The notes under the pieces are model-generated. The model was not told the origin of the DNA, searched no databases, and saw only the letters and a list, made by a program, of their open reading frames with translations. Positions 29,021 to 38,444 of a stretch of 64,000 nucleotides of DNA are shown piece after piece. The position numbers were made by a program, and so were the translations under genes. The first letter of the stretch is position 1. Each line of letters opens with the position of its first letter. This stretch comes from an uncultured Microbacteriaceae bacterium (GTDB taxonomy: Bacteria; Actinomycetota; Actinomycetes; Actinomycetales; Microbacteriaceae): contig CAIOLM010000042.1 in assembly GCA_903859205.1 (NCBI GenBank), positions 117,046 through 181,045 on the forward strand. Direction: 5' to 3'.

Positions 29021-29538
29021 AAGTTCACTTTCTGCTTAGCGGTGTACCCGCTTGAAATCCATTCAGCAATGTCATGGGCAATCGAATCGAGGTCATTGTT
29101 CGATGTGTCATATGTGCGATCGGCAAGGCGATCGTAGATTGGCCGACGCGTGGCATAGATACGCTTCCACGACGCCATTCCATCGGCAACGAGCGGTCGC
29201 TTACCGTCACCCAGACGTGATTCAACCGCTGTGTCCGAAACGTGAAGACTGACCACGTGCGCATCTTCGAGTAATGCTTGAGTGTCAGGACTCAAAACAG
29301 CTCCGCCACCGAGACTCACCACCGCATCCTGGGCGATTGCCGTGGCTACATACTGAGCCTCGAGCCGGCGAAATTCGTCTTCGCCCGATGTCGAGAAGAA
29401 GTCCGCGATGGCTCCATGTTCGGCGACAAACATGCTGTCGGTATCCAGGCGCAAAGCACCAAGTTGACGCGCGATGCGCTTGCCAATCTTGGTTTTGCCG
29501 GAGGCCATTGGGCCGATAAGCACAACGAGTGCAGGCAC
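29017..29538 (-). CDS. aroK: Shikimate kinase
   Basis: AroK (173 aa) phosphorylates shikimate. Starting at GTG 29538 the protein begins with PALVVLIGPMASGKTKIGKR; the Walker A loop is at residues 9-16, LDTDSMF is the DxD shikimate site, and SLGGGAVLS is the Walker-B-like GGG motif. KRPLVAD is the lid. A much longer reading upstream lies inside aroC and is not conserved. The start is one base after the aroC stop, so translation is coupled. Confidence 0.95.
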   Translation of the reverse strand: MPALVVLIGPMASGKTKIGKRIARQLGALRLDTDSMFVAEHGAIADFFSTSGEDEFRRLEAQYVATAIAQDAVVSLGGGAVLSPDTQALLEDAHVVSLHVSDTAVESRLGDGKRPLVADGMASWKRIYATRRPIYDRLADRTYDTSNNDLDSIAHDIAEWISSGYTAKQKVNL

Positions 29539-29539
29539 G

Positions 29540-30733
29540 TTAGTCTCGAACGGTCTTGAGTGCTGCCGGAATGTTGGCAAGGTACGTTTCGAGGTTTCGG
29601 CGGGTTTCGCCGATGCTGTCTCCACCAAATTTTTCAAGGACAGCCTCAGCAAGCACGAGCGCCACCATTGCCTCAGCCACCACTCCGGCGGCCGGGACTG
29701 CACAAACATCTGAGCGCTGGTGGTGAGCGCCAGCAGCTTCACCCGTGGACACATCGACCGTCTTGAGCGAGTGGGGAACGGTAGCAATGGGCTTCATGCC
29801 CGCGCGCACGCGCAGCACGGTGCCCGTCGTCATACCGCCCTCGGTTCCACCAGCGCGATCGCTCTCGCGGACGATGCCATCGGCGGACGAAACCATTTCG
29901 TCGTGTGCTGCGGAACCGCGGCGGCGAGTGGTCTCGAAGCCGTCGCCAACCTCAACACCCTTGATGGCTTGGATGCCCATCAGTGCGCCCGCAAGACGCG
30001 AGTCAAGGCGACGATCCCAGTGCACGTGGGAACCGAGTCCCGGCGGCAGTCCGTAAGCCAGAACCTCGACAACGCCACCTACGGTGTCGCCGGAGTCGTG
30101 GGTGGCTTGAATCTCAGCGATCATGGCCACGCTGGTTTCTGGGTGGAAGCAGCGAACCTCATCTGCATCAATAGCGACAACGTCCGACGCCTTCGGGAAC
30201 GTGTACCCTTGCGGAACCTGAACCGGGCCAATGGCAACAGTGTGGCTCACGAGCGAGATTCCGAGTTCTCCCAGGAAGCTGCGCGCAACGGCGCCCAGAG
30301 CAACCCGTGCTGCGGTCTCACGCGCGCTGGCGCGCTCCAGGATAGGCCGAGCTTCGTCAAAATCGTACTTTTGCATGCCGACGAGGTCAGCGTGGCCGGG
30401 GCGAGGGCGCGTAAGCGCAGCGCCGCGGCCGCTCTCCAAAATGGCCGGGTCGACAGGCTCAGGGCTCATCACCTGTTCCCACTTGGGCCACTCGGTGTTG
30501 CCGATGCGAAGCGCAACCGGCCCACCCATCGTCAAACCGTGACGAACGCCACCAGAAATGTTGAGCTCATCTTGCTCAAACTTCATGCGGGCACCACGCC
30601 CAAAACCGAGTCGACGGCGTTGCAAATCTGCCTGGATGGCGTCGCGTAAAACTGGGATACCGGCGGGCAAACCTTCGATAACGGCGATCAGTTCAGGACC
30701 GTGAGATTCACCTGCAGTAAGCCAACGAAGCAT
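29540..30733 (-). CDS. aroC: Chorismate synthase
   Basis: AroC (397 aa) makes chorismate from EPSP and needs reduced [23 protein letters not shown] at the N-terminus, the [15 protein letters not shown] motif near residue 110, [12 protein letters not shown] and the [17 protein letters not shown] segment are diagnostic. The ATG at 30733 follows a 57-base gap after aroE. The product feeds TrpE in the same gene run. Confidence 0.98.
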   Translation of the reverse strand: MLRWLTAGESHGPELIAVIEGLPAGIPVLRDAIQADLQRRRLGFGRGARMKFEQDELNISGGVRHGLTMGGPVALRIGNTEWPKWEQVMSPEPVDPAILESGRGAALTRPRPGHADLVGMQKYDFDEARPILERASARETAARVALGAVARSFLGELGISLVSHTVAIGPVQVPQGYTFPKASDVVAIDADEVRCFHPETSVAMIAEIQATHDSGDTVGGVVEVLAYGLPPGLGSHVHWDRRLDSRLAGALMGIQAIKGVEVGDGFETTRRRGSAAHDEMVSSADGIVRESDRAGGTEGGMTTGTVLRVRAGMKPIATVPHSLKTVDVSTGEAAGAHHQRSDVCAVPAAGVVAEAMVALVLAEAVLEKFGGDSIGETRRNLETYLANIPAALKTVRD

Positions 30734-30790
30734 GTCTTAAGTCTGTCATAGTCCTTGAGAAGGGTCGGACAGGCAGACCGCCCGTAAACG

Positions 30791-31690
30791 CTAAAGGCCG
30801 ATTTCGTTGAGTCCGACGCTTGCAAACATTGCTGCCGAGACTTCACTCTCGTTTGGGAGCTCCTGGTCAGGAACGCCTGCAGAAAAAATGCGAACCTGTT
30901 TGATGGCCTGATAAGCCAACATAGAGAGTCCGCTGACGGAAACTCCCCCGCGTTGTGCCCAGGCCTCTGCACGCGGGCTGGGCCATACGTCGTAAGCAAC
31001 GTCGAGGAGGACTGCGCCATCATGACGCCCAAGCTCGTCGAGGCTAATGGCCGCTGCTCCCGGAACGGTCGAAACAACGGCGTGAGAGGGCTGGACACCA
31101 GCCAAATCGCCGAAGGTTGTCACCGCAAGCTCAACTCCGAGTTGTTGCGCCAGGGTCGTGAGGTGTTGAGCCTTTGCGATATCACGTAAAACGACAGTGA
31201 CGCGCTCGGCACCGAGCTCATCGAGTGCGACAAGGGCGGAAAGCGCAGTTGCTCCGGCTCCGATGATTGTCGCTTCTGCACAGTCAGACAGTCCGGCCGC
31301 CGTCAAGGACGCCGTGATGCCATACACGTCTGTGTTGAAACCCCGAACAATTCGAAAACCTTCAACGTAACTGAAGCTGAGGGTGTTCACTCCTTGGGTG
31401 TACGTCCCGTGAGAGTCGACACTCCCGGACACCAAGAAGCCCTCGTGCTTCAGCGGCATTGTTAGCGAGAGTCCGCGCCACGATGAATCCAGACCGTCGA
31501 GCGTATCCCGCAAAGCAGAAGCCCCGACTTCGCGCTTGCCATAAGACCAATCCAGACCAAGCACTTTATATGCCGCGGCATGCAAAATCGGCGATCGGCT
31601 GTGCTCGATCGGAGACCCAAAAACCGCCAGGTTACTTGTACTCAGGATGTGCCTGCCACCACGCTTGGCTCTGAGCAACAGCAGCTTCAT
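30791..31690 (-). CDS. aroE: Shikimate dehydrogenase
   Basis: AroE reduces 3-dehydroshikimate to shikimate with NADPH. Conserved parts are LAVFGSPIEHSRSPILHAAAY (substrate lobe), SLTMPLKHEG with the catalytic lysine, GAGATALSALVALDELG (NADP loop) and GLSMLAYQA. The start is unclear: the conserved region begins only after the mltG stop at 31632, but the nearest in-frame codons there are CTG/ATC. I use the ATG at 31690 (299 aa, GGGG upstream); GTG 31723 and TTG 31678 are alternatives. All imply overlap with the end of mltG. Confidence 0.85.
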   Translation of the reverse strand: MKLLLLRAKRGGRHILSTSNLAVFGSPIEHSRSPILHAAAYKVLGLDWSYGKREVGASALRDTLDGLDSSWRGLSLTMPLKHEGFLVSGSVDSHGTYTQGVNTLSFSYVEGFRIVRGFNTDVYGITASLTAAGLSDCAEATIIGAGATALSALVALDELGAERVTVVLRDIAKAQHLTTLAQQLGVELAVTTFGDLAGVQPSHAVVSTVPGAAAISLDELGRHDGAVLLDVAYDVWPSPRAEAWAQRGGVSVSGLSMLAYQAIKQVRIFSAGVPDQELPNESEVSAAMFASVGLNEIGL

Positions 31691-32744
31691 GCTGCCCCAG
31701 AGTCTCTGAAAATACTGTTTCACCCGTCTCTAGGTTGACGGCAACAAAGAACATCCACTTACCAGTGGCGGGGTGCAAAACCGAGTCGATTGCGTCTTCG
31801 CCGGGGTTGGAAATCGGAGCGGCAAGCATTCCCGGGTGCACGTATGTGTTGTAAATGTTCCCAGCATCTGCCCGCTCAGCATCTGTCGTGTTCCACGTGT
31901 TGGTGTGCCCAGTGCCATAGGCAACGGTTGCATCTGACTGCAAAAGCAACGTCGGCCAGATTTGCTTGTTGAGACGGTTCTGGAAGACGCGTGACACCTT
32001 GTACATGTCTTTTACTGATCCGGCCTCCTTTTGTACGAGAGACGCCAGCGTGATTACACGGAACTGATCGACGACGGGAACTTTGGCTTTGTCCAAGGCC
32101 GCGAAGGTTCGAGTCACCATCTGCTTGAGCAGATCAGACGCCGTCATGTTGGGGCTAAAACTGTACGTCGCCGGAAAAAGGAAACCCTCGAGCGTTTTAG
32201 CTTGCTGAGGAAGTCCGAAATCAGACGGAACTTTGGCAGCTGCCTGAAACTCTGCGACGGGAATCTTTGTGGCAGAGCTCAACAGGGCAAAAACCTTGGG
32301 CAGAATGGTGCCCTCGGGTATGACGACCTCATTGACAAGCCGGTTCTCGGTATTCAATAGGGCGTCAAGAGCAGCCTGAGCGGACATCTCTTTCTTGAGC
32401 GAATAGACCCCAGGAATGAAGACAGGCGAAGGGTCTTGTTTCAGAACCAGTTTGTAGAAGGCATCAAAGCTCTTCGTTATACCGGCGGACGCCAGCCCCT
32501 TGGCGATGGTCTCACCCGTATCCCCGTCGGCAATAACGAACTCGACACTCGCGGTCCCGGTGCCCGAGAAGTCAGCTACCGGGTGCAAATAAGCAGAGAT
32601 GGCGTCTCTGCCAAACGAGGCCACAGACACTCCGGCGATGAGTACCGCGCCGAGCACAATGATTGAAACCAGAAGCGTGCGTCGACGTCGACGCGGCGCG
32701 CCGTGCTTGGGTCGCTTGGCTTGTTCGCCATCAGGGAAGTACAT
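31632..32744 (-). CDS. mltG: Endolytic murein transglycosylase MltG
   Basis: MltG (370 aa) cleaves nascent glycan strands and helps set peptidoglycan chain length. It has a basic cytoplasmic N-terminus, one membrane segment (about 23-45), a LysM-like region and the YceG catalytic domain with Glu240 in LASLVQKEAGS; the NRL and PLQSDATVAYG-like stretch (here TLLLQSDATVAYG) follows. It lies eight bases after ruvX. The alaS-ruvX-mltG-aroE order is common in actinobacteria. Confidence 0.95.
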   Translation of the reverse strand: MYFPDGEQAKRPKHGAPRRRRRTLLVSIIVLGAVLIAGVSVASFGRDAISAYLHPVADFSGTGTASVEFVIADGDTGETIAKGLASAGITKSFDAFYKLVLKQDPSPVFIPGVYSLKKEMSAQAALDALLNTENRLVNEVVIPEGTILPKVFALLSSATKIPVAEFQAAAKVPSDFGLPQQAKTLEGFLFPATYSFSPNMTASDLLKQMVTRTFAALDKAKVPVVDQFRVITLASLVQKEAGSVKDMYKVSRVFQNRLNKQIWPTLLLQSDATVAYGTGHTNTWNTTDAERADAGNIYNTYVHPGMLAAPISNPGEDAIDSVLHPATGKWMFFVAVNLETGETVFSETLGQHEAAVAQSQAWWQAHPEYK

Positions 32745-32752
32745 GAGCCTCC

Positions 32753-33208
32753 CTACAAGTCGTTGATGTTGGTTCCAGCCGGACTACCGGATGAGCGCTC
32801 AGAGTCGAGCGCGTGCTGTAAAACCATAACAGCGGCGACCTGATCGATTACTGAACGCGTGCCGCGTTGCTTTTTTCCGACCGACCGCATGGCCGCGTGT
32901 GCTGACACTGTGGTGAGGCGCTCGTCGATCATGCGCACTGGCAGCCCCGTAGATTGTCCGAGCTCCCGAGCAAGGGCGATTGCATCCTCGGTAGATGGTG
33001 TGTGAGAGCCAGCAAGGTTCAACGGAAGACCGACGATCACCTCAATCGGGGAATATTCGTCAACGACTCGCTGAAAATCATCCAGTAGTGACTCGGATGC
33101 GCGATTCAGGGTCATGACAGGGGTCGCTATCAAACCCGACGGGTCGCAAACGCTAATTCCCACTCTTGCCTTCCCGGCATCAACACCGAGCCGAGCACCG
33201 GGTCTCAT
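32753..33208 (-). CDS. ruvX: RuvX/YqgF Holliday-junction resolvase-like protein
   Basis: This 151-residue RNase-H-fold nuclease is thought to process the 5' end of pre-16S rRNA (established for YqgF). LGVDAGKARVGISVCDP carries Asp10, and VRMIDERLTTVSAH has Asp95-Glu96; GLPLNLAGS is the conserved middle strand. It follows alaS by three bases. Confidence 0.93.
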   Translation of the reverse strand: MRPGARLGVDAGKARVGISVCDPSGLIATPVMTLNRASESLLDDFQRVVDEYSPIEVIVGLPLNLAGSHTPSTEDAIALARELGQSTGLPVRMIDERLTTVSAHAAMRSVGKKQRGTRSVIDQVAAVMVLQHALDSERSSGSPAGTNINDL

Positions 33209-33211
33209 CGA

Positions 33212-35869
33212 TTATCCCTTGAGAGAAGCGCGGATTGCATCGAGGGCGTCGGCGACAGCCGTGACGTCGGTTCCGCCACACTGTGCCATGTCGTCACGTC
33301 CGCCGCCGCCGCCGCCGAGGATGCCAGCGGCAACCTTTGCAAGTGCGCCCGCTTTGACGCCAGAAGCGCGCGAAGCATCCGTCGTTGCGATGATCACGCT
33401 GGGTTTCGCATCAATAACGGCGGCCAGTGCGATGACGGCATTTTCGGCCTGGAGCTTTTCACGAACACCCGTTACAAGCTCGCGAAGGTCATCAACACGC
33501 GAGAGTCCGTCAACGGACTCAACGAGTGTCACCACTGAAGATGAACGGTTAACCTGTGAAATCAATGCGGGCACTCGTTCGCGTACCGCCTTTGATTCGA
33601 ACTCGGCAATTCTCTTTTCGGCCGCTTTGAGAGATGCCGTCAGGTCACCAATGCGGCTCAGTACTTGATCACGCGGCGCCTTGAGATTTGCTGACAGCTC
33701 AGAAACAATCGCACGCTCTACGGCGAATGATTTGAAAGCGTCTGCACCGATGAGCGATTCAATGCGACGGTTGGTCGAGCCGACGGAAGCCTCACTCACG
33801 ATATTGATAACGCCAATTTGGGCACTCGATGAAACGTGGGTTCCTGCACAGAGCTCGCGACTCCAGGGGCCGCCAATGTCGACCATTCGTACGACGTCGC
33901 CGTACTTCTCACCGAACAGTGCCATAGCGCCCAGTTCGCGAGCATCATCGAGAGCCATCTCTCGCGTGACGACGTTGAGGTCGCTCAGCACCGCCTGATT
34001 CGCAATGTCTTCGATCTCAGAGCGAGTGGATGCAGACAGCGGCTCACTCCAACTGAAGTCAAGGCGCATGTAGCCCGACTTGTTGTACGACCCTGCCTGG
34101 TGTGCGGACTCGCCCAAAGTTTGACGAAGCGCAGCGTGAATCAGGTGCGTCGCTGAGTGAGCTGCGCTCGCGCTTTGGCGGTACACGCGGTCGACAACCG
34201 ACGTTGCCTTGTCTCCAACGGCAACCTGACCAGATGTAACCCGGGCGGTGTGAGCGATGAGACCTTTGACCGGCTTTTGTACGTCAAGAACCTGAAGCTC
34301 GAATCCCGAGCCAATGATTGTTCCGGCATCAGAGTCTTGACCACCAGATTCCGCGTAGAGACTGGTCGCCCCAAGGATGACCTCAACGAGGTCGCCGGCC
34401 GAAGCGTGCGAAACCGGCAATCCGTCTTTGAGTAATCCGAGAACGCTCGACTCAACATCGAGTTCGTCATATCCAAGGAAAGTTGTTTCACCAAGTGCGC
34501 GCATCTCGGAGTAAACACTGAGGTCTGCTTGCTGCGACTTCTTCGCCTTGGCGTCAGCCTTGGCACGTGAGCGTTGCTCGAGCATGAGCGAGTCGAAAGC
34601 AGCTCGATCAACGCTGAGGCCGGCTTCTTCAGCCATCTCGAGGGTGAGGTCAATCGGGAACCCGAATGTGTCGTGCAAAAGAAATGCCGTTTCACCAGCA
34701 AGTTTCTTGGTACCGGAGGCTTTGACGTCGGAGACGGCGACATCGAGGATGCTGGTTCCCGAGACGAGGGTCTTCAGGAATGTTTCCTCCTCAGCGTATG
34801 CAACCTGCGATATGCGCTGATAGTTCTCAGCAATCTCCGGGTATGAGGTGCTCATTGCGTCTCGCGATGCACCAAACAGCTCTGGGAATGTCATCGTGTC
34901 AACCCCGAGCAATCGCATAGCGCGCACGCTGCGACGAAGAAGACGTCGCAGAATGTATCCACGACCCTCGTTTGAAGCCGTTACGCCATCACTCATCAAC
35001 ATCAAGGCGCTACGCACGTGATCTGCCACGACGCGCAGTCGAACATCCGACTCATGATCGGCGCCATATTGAACTCCCGCGAGTTCGGCAGCTCGATCGA
35101 GAACGGGCCGAACTTGGTCAATCTCGTAGATATTTTCAACGCCCTGTTTCAAGAAAGCGACGCGCTCGAGACCCATGCCTGTATCGATGTTCTTGTTGGG
35201 AAGTTCGCCCAGAATTTCAAAGTCAGACTTGCCGGTTCCCTCGCCGCGCAAATATTGCATGAAGACGAGGTTCCAGATTTCGAGGTAACGCCCGTCGTCG
35301 GCGGCGGGACCACCCTCCTTGCCGTACTTTGGACCGCGGTCGAAATAGATTTCGGAACATGGACCAGCTGGCCCTGGCTGTCCGGTGGACCAGTAGTTGT
35401 CGTCCATGCCGAGACGTTGAATGCGCGAGTCGGGAAGACCTGCCGTCTTTTTCCAAAAATCAATAGATTCGTCGTCATCTTTGTAGACGGTGACCCACAG
35501 GTCTTTTTCGTTGAAGCCAAATCCGCCGTCAGACTCCGATGAGGTCAGCAATTCCCATGCGAACTCAATTGCTTCCTTTTTGAAGTAATCGCCGAACGAG
35601 AAGTTACCGTTCATCTGGAAGAACGTTCCGTGCCGCGTGGTCTTTCCAACTTCTTCGATATCCAAGGTCCGAATGCACTTCTGCACGCTCGTGGCACGTG
35701 GATATGGGGCCGGCACAACACCGGACATATATGGGATGAAAGGCACCATTCCTGCGACCGTGAACAGGAGGCTCGGGTCGTCACTCACCAAGGATGCCGA
35801 GGGAACCACGGTGTGACCGCGAGATTCAAAAAAGTTCAGCCAACGCTGCCTAATGTCTGAGGTCTGCAT
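33212..35869 (-). CDS. alaS: Alanyl-tRNA synthetase
   Basis: AlaS (885 aa) has the class-II catalytic core (DIRQRWLNFFESRGHTVVPSASL; motif 2 around CIRTLDIEEVGKTTRHGTFF; GRGYILRRLLRRSVRAMRLLG), then the editing domain with the zinc motif HSATHLIHAAL and CAGTHV, and the C-terminal DHHA1 region ending with the Gly-rich GGGGGRDDMAQCGGTD. Full length. No T-box fits in the 14-base gap upstream. Confidence 0.98.
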   Translation of the reverse strand: MQTSDIRQRWLNFFESRGHTVVPSASLVSDDPSLLFTVAGMVPFIPYMSGVVPAPYPRATSVQKCIRTLDIEEVGKTTRHGTFFQMNGNFSFGDYFKKEAIEFAWELLTSSESDGGFGFNEKDLWVTVYKDDDESIDFWKKTAGLPDSRIQRLGMDDNYWSTGQPGPAGPCSEIYFDRGPKYGKEGGPAADDGRYLEIWNLVFMQYLRGEGTGKSDFEILGELPNKNIDTGMGLERVAFLKQGVENIYEIDQVRPVLDRAAELAGVQYGADHESDVRLRVVADHVRSALMLMSDGVTASNEGRGYILRRLLRRSVRAMRLLGVDTMTFPELFGASRDAMSTSYPEIAENYQRISQVAYAEEETFLKTLVSGTSILDVAVSDVKASGTKKLAGETAFLLHDTFGFPIDLTLEMAEEAGLSVDRAAFDSLMLEQRSRAKADAKAKKSQQADLSVYSEMRALGETTFLGYDELDVESSVLGLLKDGLPVSHASAGDLVEVILGATSLYAESGGQDSDAGTIIGSGFELQVLDVQKPVKGLIAHTARVTSGQVAVGDKATSVVDRVYRQSASAAHSATHLIHAALRQTLGESAHQAGSYNKSGYMRLDFSWSEPLSASTRSEIEDIANQAVLSDLNVVTREMALDDARELGAMALFGEKYGDVVRMVDIGGPWSRELCAGTHVSSSAQIGVINIVSEASVGSTNRRIESLIGADAFKSFAVERAIVSELSANLKAPRDQVLSRIGDLTASLKAAEKRIAEFESKAVRERVPALISQVNRSSSVVTLVESVDGLSRVDDLRELVTGVREKLQAENAVIALAAVIDAKPSVIIATTDASRASGVKAGALAKVAAGILGGGGGGRDDMAQCGGTDVTAVADALDAIRASLKG

Positions 35870-35883
35870 AGTCTGTTCGCCGG

Positions 35884-36069
35884 CTACTTAGAACCGTTGC
35901 GAAGCTCCTGAGTGCGTTCGGTGAAACCAGCACTGACAGCGCCTGAGAGTTGACGAGCCTTAGCATCGACGTCGTCGAGAAACGCCTTGCCCGCAGGGTT
36001 GCGATTTACCTGGTGGGCAACAACGAATCCGAGGCCGACGCCCACGAGCAAAAGTGCGATGTATTTCAT
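35884..36069 (-). CDS. Small single-pass membrane protein
   Basis: A 61-residue protein: one hydrophobic N-terminal segment (residues 3-18) and a charged amphipathic tail (AFLDDVDAKARQLSGAVSAG, starting about residue 29). It resembles short YtxH-like proteins found before alaS in actinobacteria. The ATG at 36069 is preceded by GGAGTTGTC. Function unknown; it is 14 bases from alaS, so it may be co-transcribed. Confidence 0.7.
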   Translation of the reverse strand: MKYIALLLVGVGLGFVVAHQVNRNPAGKAFLDDVDAKARQLSGAVSAGFTERTQELRNGSK

Positions 36070-36135
36070 GACAACTCCAAATGTCTCAACTGCAAAAGTC
36101 TAAACGCCCGCGGGGCGAGAAGACGACGCTTAACG

Positions 36136-36169
36136 ACGTAGGGCCACCCCGGATGGGATGGCCCTACGT
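36136..36169 (-). terminator. Strong hairpin after rpsD
   Basis: An 11-bp perfect stem (ACGTAGGGCCA with its complement), a one-base mismatch, three more G-C pairs and a four-base loop lie ten bases after the rpsD stop. It lacks a clean T-run (CGTTAAG follows on the minus strand), so it may be a terminator or an RNA-stabilising 3' end for the rpsD transcript. Confidence 0.7.
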
Positions 36170-36179
36170 GCGGATTTAT

Positions 36180-36809
36180 CTAGCGAGCTGCGTAGTACTC
36201 AACAACGAGCTGAACTTCACAGGTCACAGGAACCTCAGCGCGCTTGGGACGACGAACGAGCGTCGCGTGCAGCTTGTCAATTTCGACCGTCAGGTACTCG
36301 GGCACCGGCGGAAGAACATCAACGTGACCGCCAGCAGCAGCGACCTGGAAAGGCTCCATGCCTTCCGAGCGCTCCTTGACGTGGATCAGCTGGCCGGGCT
36401 TGACGCGGAACGACGGGCGGTCAACCAACTGGCCGTCAACCAGGATGTGACGGTGCACAACCATCTGACGAGCTTGAGCTGTGGTGCGAGCGAACCCGGC
36501 ACGCAGAACGAGAGCGTCGAGACGCATCTCGAGAAGCTCAACGAGGTTTTCACCGGTCAGGCCGGATTGCTTGCGGGCTTCCTGGAAGACGTTACGAAGC
36601 TGGGCCTCGCGAATGCCGTACTGGGCACGAAGACGCTGTTTCTCGCGAAGACGGACCGCATAGTCGGAGTCGGCCTTGCGCTTGGTGCGTCCGTGCTCAC
36701 CAGGAGCGTAGGGGCGCTTTTCAAGATATTTTGCTGCCTTCGGGGTCAGGGCAATGCCCAGCGCGCGCGAAAGGCGGGTCTTGCTACGAGTACGTGACTT
36801 GGTAGACAC
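36180..36809 (-). CDS. rpsD: 30S ribosomal protein S4
   Basis: S4 (209 aa from GTG 36809, with AAAAGGAAATT upstream) is a primary 16S rRNA-binding protein. STKSRTRSKTRLSRALGIAL at the N-terminus lacks the zinc cysteines, so it is the C-minus type. The S4 RNA-binding domain with ALVLRAGFARTTAQARQMVVH (from about residue 96) is intact. It stands alone rather than in the rpoA operon, as is usual in actinobacteria. A longer reading to 36860 lacks support. Confidence 0.97.
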   Translation of the reverse strand: MSTKSRTRSKTRLSRALGIALTPKAAKYLEKRPYAPGEHGRTKRKADSDYAVRLREKQRLRAQYGIREAQLRNVFQEARKQSGLTGENLVELLEMRLDALVLRAGFARTTAQARQMVVHRHILVDGQLVDRPSFRVKPGQLIHVKERSEGMEPFQVAAAGGHVDVLPPVPEYLTVEIDKLHATLVRRPKRAEVPVTCEVQLVVEYYAAR

Positions 36810-36961
36810 AATTTCCTTTTCAAATTCATGCGAAACGAACACGCGAATACGTGCTCGCAAAGATGAGAGGTTTGCCTCGGGCCCGGCTACAGGGCGACCA
36901 AAAAGTTTGACAGTGACATTAGCAGCCGCACCAATGTCACCAAACAGGCGTCCTCAGACTA
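36810..36961 (-). promoter_or_regulatory. rpsD: rpsD leader with inverted repeat
   Basis: This 152-base gap between rarA and rpsD contains the perfect 8-bp inverted repeat GTGACATT / AATGTCAC (36913-36940) with a 12-base loop, followed eight bases later by CTTTTTGG on the minus strand. It could end rarA transcription or act in the rpsD leader, since S4 synthesis is often autoregulated. No clear promoter is visible. Confidence 0.4.
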
Positions 36962-38284
36962 TCACAGCGATTCACCCCGAATAATTGCACGAAGCTTTGC
37001 AAGCCGATCAGCGAAATCGGCTTCATGACCGTTCGTCGTCGGCGCGTAATACTCGGTTCCTACAAGCTCGTCAGGAAGGTACTGCTGGTGAGCGACCGCG
37101 TGCGGCTCATTATGTGCGTATTTGTACCCTTTGCCGTGACCAAGCCGAGCAGCCCCGGGATATCCGCCGTCACGAAGATGAATCGGCACTTGGCCTATTT
37201 TGCCTGCCCGAACATCTTCAATGGCAAGATTTATGGCGTTGTATGCAGCATTCGACTTTGGGGCCATTGCTAGGAAGATTGTCGCTTCGGCCAGCGGGAT
37301 ACGCCCCTCAGGCATCCCGATCAGTGCAACAGCATCGGCTGCTGCGACAGCAACCTCAAGGGCATGAGGCGACGCGAGGCCGATATCTTCTGCTGCCGAA
37401 ATAACCAGCCTTCTCGCGATGAAACGCGGGTCCTCCCCTGCTTCAATCATGCGCGCTAGGTAGTGAATGGCGGCATCTGCATCAGACCCACGAATTGACT
37501 TGATGAAGGCACTGATGACGTCGTAGTGCTCATCTCCTTGACGGTCGTAGCGCAGCAGGGCGCGGTCAATTGCCGACTCGACGTGTTGCCCGGAAATACT
37601 CTTCGCTCCTTGCGCGTCGGCAGCGTGCGCAGCCGCTTCGAGAGACGTAAGTGCTCGCCTGGCGTCACCGCTGGCAAAACTGATGAGAGCGGACCGTGCC
37701 TCTGAAGTCAAACTGAATTCCTCGGCCAGACCATGCTGTGCGCGAAGCGCTTTGTCGAGCAAATCCGAGAGGTCAGCGTCGGTCAGGAGATTCAGACGTA
37801 ATAGCAGCGAGCGAGAAAGCAAAGGACTGATAACACTAAAAGACGGGTTCTCGGTTGTCGCTGCGATGAGGGTGACCCAGCCATTTTCAACGCCCGGCAG
37901 AAGGGCGTCTTGCTGAGCCTTAGTAAATCGATGTATCTCGTCAAGAAATAGGAGAGTTCCTGACCCGTAAAGCTCACGATGAGCTTGCGCTTGTTCCATG
38001 ACGGTTCGTACGTCTTTAACCCCCGCCGTAACAGCGGAAAGCTCGACGAACTTACGCCCTGAAGACGCAGCGAGAGCATGCGCAATGCTCGTTTTTCCCG
38101 TCCCCGGGGGGCCCCACAAAATGACACTTACAGACGAGCCAGCTTCGGAATCTGCAAGGGCGCGCAGAGGGGAACCCTTCTTGAGCAGCTGGTGTTGCCC
38201 CGAGATCTCGTCAAGTGTGCGCGGACGCATGCGAACCGCAAGGGGGGCGGTGTATCCACGGATTCCTTTATTGCTCGACACCAC
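36962..38284 (-). CDS. rarA: Replication-associated recombination protein A (RarA/MgsA)
   Basis: This 440-residue AAA+ ATPase works at stalled replication forks. RPRTLDEISGQHQLLKKGSPLR leads into the Walker A loop GPPGTGKTSIAHALA (about 58-72); Walker B is LFLDEIHRF, followed by sensor 1 IAATTENPSF. The C-terminal half with IARRLVISAAEDIGLASPHA and GYPGAARLGHGKGYKYAHNEPH is the MgsA tetramerisation domain. Start GTG at 38284 (or the next codon, also GTG). Divergent from the DUF349 gene. Confidence 0.96.
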   Translation of the reverse strand: MVSSNKGIRGYTAPLAVRMRPRTLDEISGQHQLLKKGSPLRALADSEAGSSVSVILWGPPGTGKTSIAHALAASSGRKFVELSAVTAGVKDVRTVMEQAQAHRELYGSGTLLFLDEIHRFTKAQQDALLPGVENGWVTLIAATTENPSFSVISPLLSRSLLLRLNLLTDADLSDLLDKALRAQHGLAEEFSLTSEARSALISFASGDARRALTSLEAAAHAADAQGAKSISGQHVESAIDRALLRYDRQGDEHYDVISAFIKSIRGSDADAAIHYLARMIEAGEDPRFIARRLVISAAEDIGLASPHALEVAVAAADAVALIGMPEGRIPLAEATIFLAMAPKSNAAYNAINLAIEDVRAGKIGQVPIHLRDGGYPGAARLGHGKGYKYAHNEPHAVAHQQYLPDELVGTEYYAPTTNGHEADFADRLAKLRAIIRGESL

Positions 38285-38444
38285 TAGAGACTACTGAACG
38301 GGTCAAGGGGCTCGACGCCTGAATCCTCATTTCTGGTATCCAGGAACTCAAACGATAACTCCAGAGGTGTGCCTATTCGAGCATTCCTGACGATGCAGCT
38401 CGTGCGTTAGGCTTGGCAGGCTATAGCAAAGGATGAAGAAACAC
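38285..38444. promoter_or_regulatory. Divergent promoter region rarA / DUF349 gene
   Basis: A 160-base region between two divergent genes must contain both promoters. On the plus strand TAGGCT (38408-38413) is a plausible -10 about 35 bases before the DUF349 start; the -35 is weak. On the minus strand no clear element is seen close to the rarA start. Confidence 0.35.

Noticed and set aside
29720..30649. A 309-codon plus-strand open frame
   Set aside because: It is exactly antisense to aroC, has no ribosome-binding site and no recognisable protein family; it is a by-product of biased codons in aroC.
36907..36935. TTGACA on the plus strand as an antisense promoter into rarA
   Set aside because: No acceptable -10 follows at 16-18 bases; the match is likely chance next to the inverted repeat.
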